From positions 1 to 7,460 of the forward strand of contig JASHXW010000421.1 in NCBI GenBank assembly GCA_030043395.1: a stretch of DNA of 7,460 nt, written 5' to 3'. Positions 5,729 to 7,460 of this stretch are shown here, piece after piece. The position numbers and the translations under genes were made by a program. The notes below the pieces were generated by a model that did no database searches, had not been told where the DNA came from, and saw only the letters and a program-made list of their open reading frames with translations. Origin of the DNA: Streptosporangiaceae bacterium (GTDB taxonomy: Bacteria > Actinomycetota > Actinomycetes > Streptosporangiales > Streptosporangiaceae). Every line of letters starts with the position of its first letter. Positions within the stretch are counted from its first letter, which is position 1.

Positions 5729-7029
5729 CGGCCTGCCGCCGTGATATCGCGGGCCTGACCCGCGTCGTCGTCGCCAGCCCATGGCAGATGAGCGGCGTTG
5801 TGGTCGATCAGGAGGTCGGTGAGCTGCTCAGCCTGGTCGATCTGGCCGATCAGCGGGTGCGCGAGCAGCGCGGCGACAACCCGGTCCCGCCCGCCCTGCG
5901 TGGCGGCCTGCAAGGCGAGCTCCTCGTAGGCGCTGTGGTGAGCGACCAGGCCGCGCATCAGCGGGCCCAGCGGCGCGACGTCGACGGGAGTGGCGCCATG
6001 CGACCCGATCACCGCTGGCACCTCGATCACCGCGTCGTCGGCGAGGAACGACATGGTCCCGTTGTTGCGCACGTTCACGACTTGGGTGTCGCCGGTGTCG
6101 TTGACCAGCGAGGCGAGCAGCGCTACCGCGGCCTCGGAGTAGAACGCGCCGCCGCGCTGGCCGAGCAGCTCGGGCTTGCGGTCCAGCTCCGGGTCGGCGT
6201 ACATCGCCAGCAGCTCCAGCTCGATCTGCGCGACCTTCTCGGCCCGGGTCGGCGCGTCGCGCTGCTCGGCCACCACGCGGTCATGGGCGTAGTAGTAGCG
6301 CAGGTAGGACGAGGGAATGGACCTGGTCAGATCGAGAACGGAGCGCGGCAGCTCGAGGAAGCTGGCGATCTCGTCGCCGTGCGCCGCGATCAGATCGGGC
6401 AGCACGTCAGTGCCGTCGAGCAGCACGGCGCGCTCCCAGGTCAGGTGGTTGAGCCCGACATGGTCCAGGCTGATCCGGTCGGGCTCGACTCCGAGCATCC
6501 CGGCGAAGGTGCGCTGGAATCCGATCGCCACGTTGCACAGGCCGATCGCCCGGTGGCCCGCGTCGACCAGCGCCCTGGTCACGATCCCGACCGGGTTGGT
6601 AAAGTCGATGATCCACGCGTCGGGCAGTGCGCGAGCGCGGGCTCGCTCGGCGATGTCGAGCACGACGGGTACCGTGCGCATCGCCTTCGCCAGGCCGCCC
6701 GCCCCGGTCGTCTCCTGGCCGACGCAGCTGCACTTGCCCGGCCAGGTCTCGTCCTGATGGCGCGCCGCCTGGCCGCCGATGCGCAATTGCAGCAGCACTG
6801 CGGCAGCACCGTCGAGTCCGTCGTCCAGGTCCGATGTCCAGCGCACCGTGGCCGGGTGCCCGTAGGCGCGCATGATCCTGGCCGAGAACGGCCCGACCAC
6901 TTCAAGTCGGTGCTGGTCAGGATCGACTAGCACGATCTCGCTGATCTGTACCTGGTCGGCCAGCCTGGCGAAGCCGTCGATCAGCTCGGGGGTGTAGGTC
7001 GAGCCGCCGCCGACGACAGTTACTTTCAT
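5725..7029 (-). CDS. GH4 6-phospho-beta-glycosidase, NAD- and divalent-metal-dependent
   Basis: This 434-residue cytoplasmic enzyme belongs to glycoside hydrolase family 4, which cleaves glycosides by an NAD-dependent oxidation-elimination route. Visible marks are the NAD loop VVGGGSTYTPEL (5-16), LQLRIGGQAAR (80-90), GQETTGAGGLAKAMRTVP (104-121), NPVG (145-148), the metal ligands C165 in GLCNVAIG and H195 in GLNHLTW, and SYLRYYYAHD (241-250), which carries the region of the catalytic Tyr. The pattern best fits the 6-phospho-beta-glucosidase branch (BglT/CelF-like) rather than alpha-galactosidases. Length is normal. ATG 7029 directly follows the TAG of the ABC ATPase gene. GAAGG, 8 bases upstream and within the ATPase gene, serves as the ribosome binding site. 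The gene overlaps the downstream kinase by 4 bp. The nearby ABC transporter and lack of PTS genes make the source of its phosphorylated substrate an open question. Confidence 0.93.
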   Translation of the reverse strand: MKVTVVGGGSTYTPELIDGFARLADQVQISEIVLVDPDQHRLEVVGPFSARIMRAYGHPATVRWTSDLDDGLDGAAAVLLQLRIGGQAARHQDETWPGKCSCVGQETTGAGGLAKAMRTVPVVLDIAERARARALPDAWIIDFTNPVGIVTRALVDAGHRAIGLCNVAIGFQRTFAGMLGVEPDRISLDHVGLNHLTWERAVLLDGTDVLPDLIAAHGDEIASFLELPRSVLDLTRSIPSSYLRYYYAHDRVVAEQRDAPTRAEKVAQIELELLAMYADPELDRKPELLGQRGGAFYSEAAVALLASLVNDTGDTQVVNVRNNGTMSFLADDAVIEVPAVIGSHGATPVDVAPLGPLMRGLVAHHSAYEELALQAATQGGRDRVVAALLAHPLIGQIDQAEQLTDLLIDHNAAHLPWAGDDDAGQARDITAAGR

Positions 7030-7460
7030 CTAGAACGCCTTCACTTCCGCACCGGATTGCGCCACATGGCATGCCACGTCGTGGCCGGTGCCGATCGGCT
7101 CGAGCACCGGGGTGACGGTGTTGCACTTGTCTATCGCAAGCGGGCAGCGCCAGCGGAACCGGCAGCCCGGCTCCGGGTTGATGACCCTGGGCGGCTCGCC
7201 GCGGTCAGTCTCGGCGCTGACGCTGAACGGCGCGCGGGGGTCGGGCACAGCCGACAGCAAGAGCTGGGTATAGGGGTGCCTCGGGCTCGCCAGCACCTCC
7301 TCGACCGGCCCGGACTCGGCGATCTGAGCCGCGTACATGACGATCAGCCGGTCGGCGACGTAGCGGGCGCTGGCCAGGTCGTGCGTGATGTACAGGATCG
7401 AGACGCCCTCGGAGTCGCGCAGGTCGGCCATCAGGTTGAGCAGGCCGATCCTGATCGAGA
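7030..7460 (-). CDS. Opp/Dpp-type ABC transporter ATP-binding protein, C-terminal part
   Basis: The gene runs in from beyond the right edge. About 142 residues are visible, beginning in the D-loop region (SIRIGLLNLM), just after where Walker B should be. ATG 7431 is an internal Met, not the start. Then come the H-loop LYITHDLASARYVADRLIVMYAAQIAESG, the oligopeptide-transporter C-terminal motif SPRHPYTQLLLSAVPDP, and four Cys as C-x5-C-x6-C-x17-C (GCRFRWRCPLAIDKC ... VAC). These mark the DppD/DppF/OppD/OppF family, which powers import of peptides or, in some systems, oligosaccharides such as chitobiose or cellobiose. Its TAG stop touches the ATG of the GH4 gene, so it is in one operon with GH4 and the kinase. 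That context suggests a sugar ligand rather than a peptide. Confidence 0.93.
   Translation of the reverse strand, partial: SIRIGLLNLMADLRDSEGVSILYITHDLASARYVADRLIVMYAAQIAESGPVEEVLASPRHPYTQLLLSAVPDPRAPFSVSAETDRGEPPRVINPEPGCRFRWRCPLAIDKCNTVTPVLEPIGTGHDVACHVAQSGAEVKAF

Noticed and set aside
5729..5782. Upstream ATG that would lengthen the kinase by 18 residues
   Set aside because: The extra residues are Arg/Gly-rich and lie inside the GH4 tail. The GTGA overlap at 5728-5725 and the start of homology favour the GTG.
5788..6930. 380-residue plus-strand frame opposite the GH4 gene
   Set aside because: It is a long antisense shadow. The minus strand has the NAD, Cys and His motifs of GH4.

Overview
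The window is high-GC DNA with a strong codon-position bias, GTG as well as ATG starts and tightly packed genes. The gene families, together with orn sitting directly beside a CCA-encoding tRNA-His, point to an actinobacterium (Actinomycetota). I cannot assign a genus from the sequence alone.

Left part (13-859, minus strand): orn, the oligoribonuclease gene, reads toward a tRNA-His(GTG) gene 41 nt downstream. The arrangement is also known from mycobacteria. Orn has an extra low-complexity C-terminal tail with an 8-residue repeat. A TANNNT box six bases before its GTG start suggests a leaderless message.

Middle left (955-2677): two divergent genes whose start codons are only one base apart. 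One encodes an FMN-binding split-barrel protein of the pyridoxamine-phosphate-oxidase/NimA type (minus). The other encodes an APH-fold phosphotransferase of the ACAD10/ACAD11/LvaA kinase type (plus). The second gene ends 8 bp from the convergent stop codon of the next gene.

Middle (2686-4678): a large membrane-anchored extracytoplasmic protein joins a substrate-binding-protein-like domain to a von Willebrand A domain whose metal site (MIDAS) looks degenerate. Its 208-bp upstream region holds, in minus-strand order, a hairpin that could end the sugar operon, an AT-rich 14-bp palindrome overlapping a -10-like box, a tandem 15-bp repeat in the presumed leader, and a ribosome binding site.

Right part (4679-7460, minus strand): a compact operon running in from beyond the right edge. 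It encodes the C-terminal part of an Opp/Dpp-type ABC transporter ATPase, a GH4 6-phospho-beta-glycosidase and a BadF-type sugar kinase. The genes abut (TAG|ATG) or overlap (GTGA), so translation is probably coupled. The likely logic is uptake of an unphosphorylated oligosaccharide by the ABC transporter, phosphorylation by the kinase, and NAD/metal-dependent cleavage by the GH4 enzyme, without a PTS. The order of the last two steps and the sugar are inferred.

I see no mobile element, CRISPR array or phage gene. Most of the window is ordinary actinobacterial chromosome. The PTS-free phospho-glycosidase module, the SBP-vWA fusion with a decayed metal site and the one-base divergent junction are the parts most worth checking.
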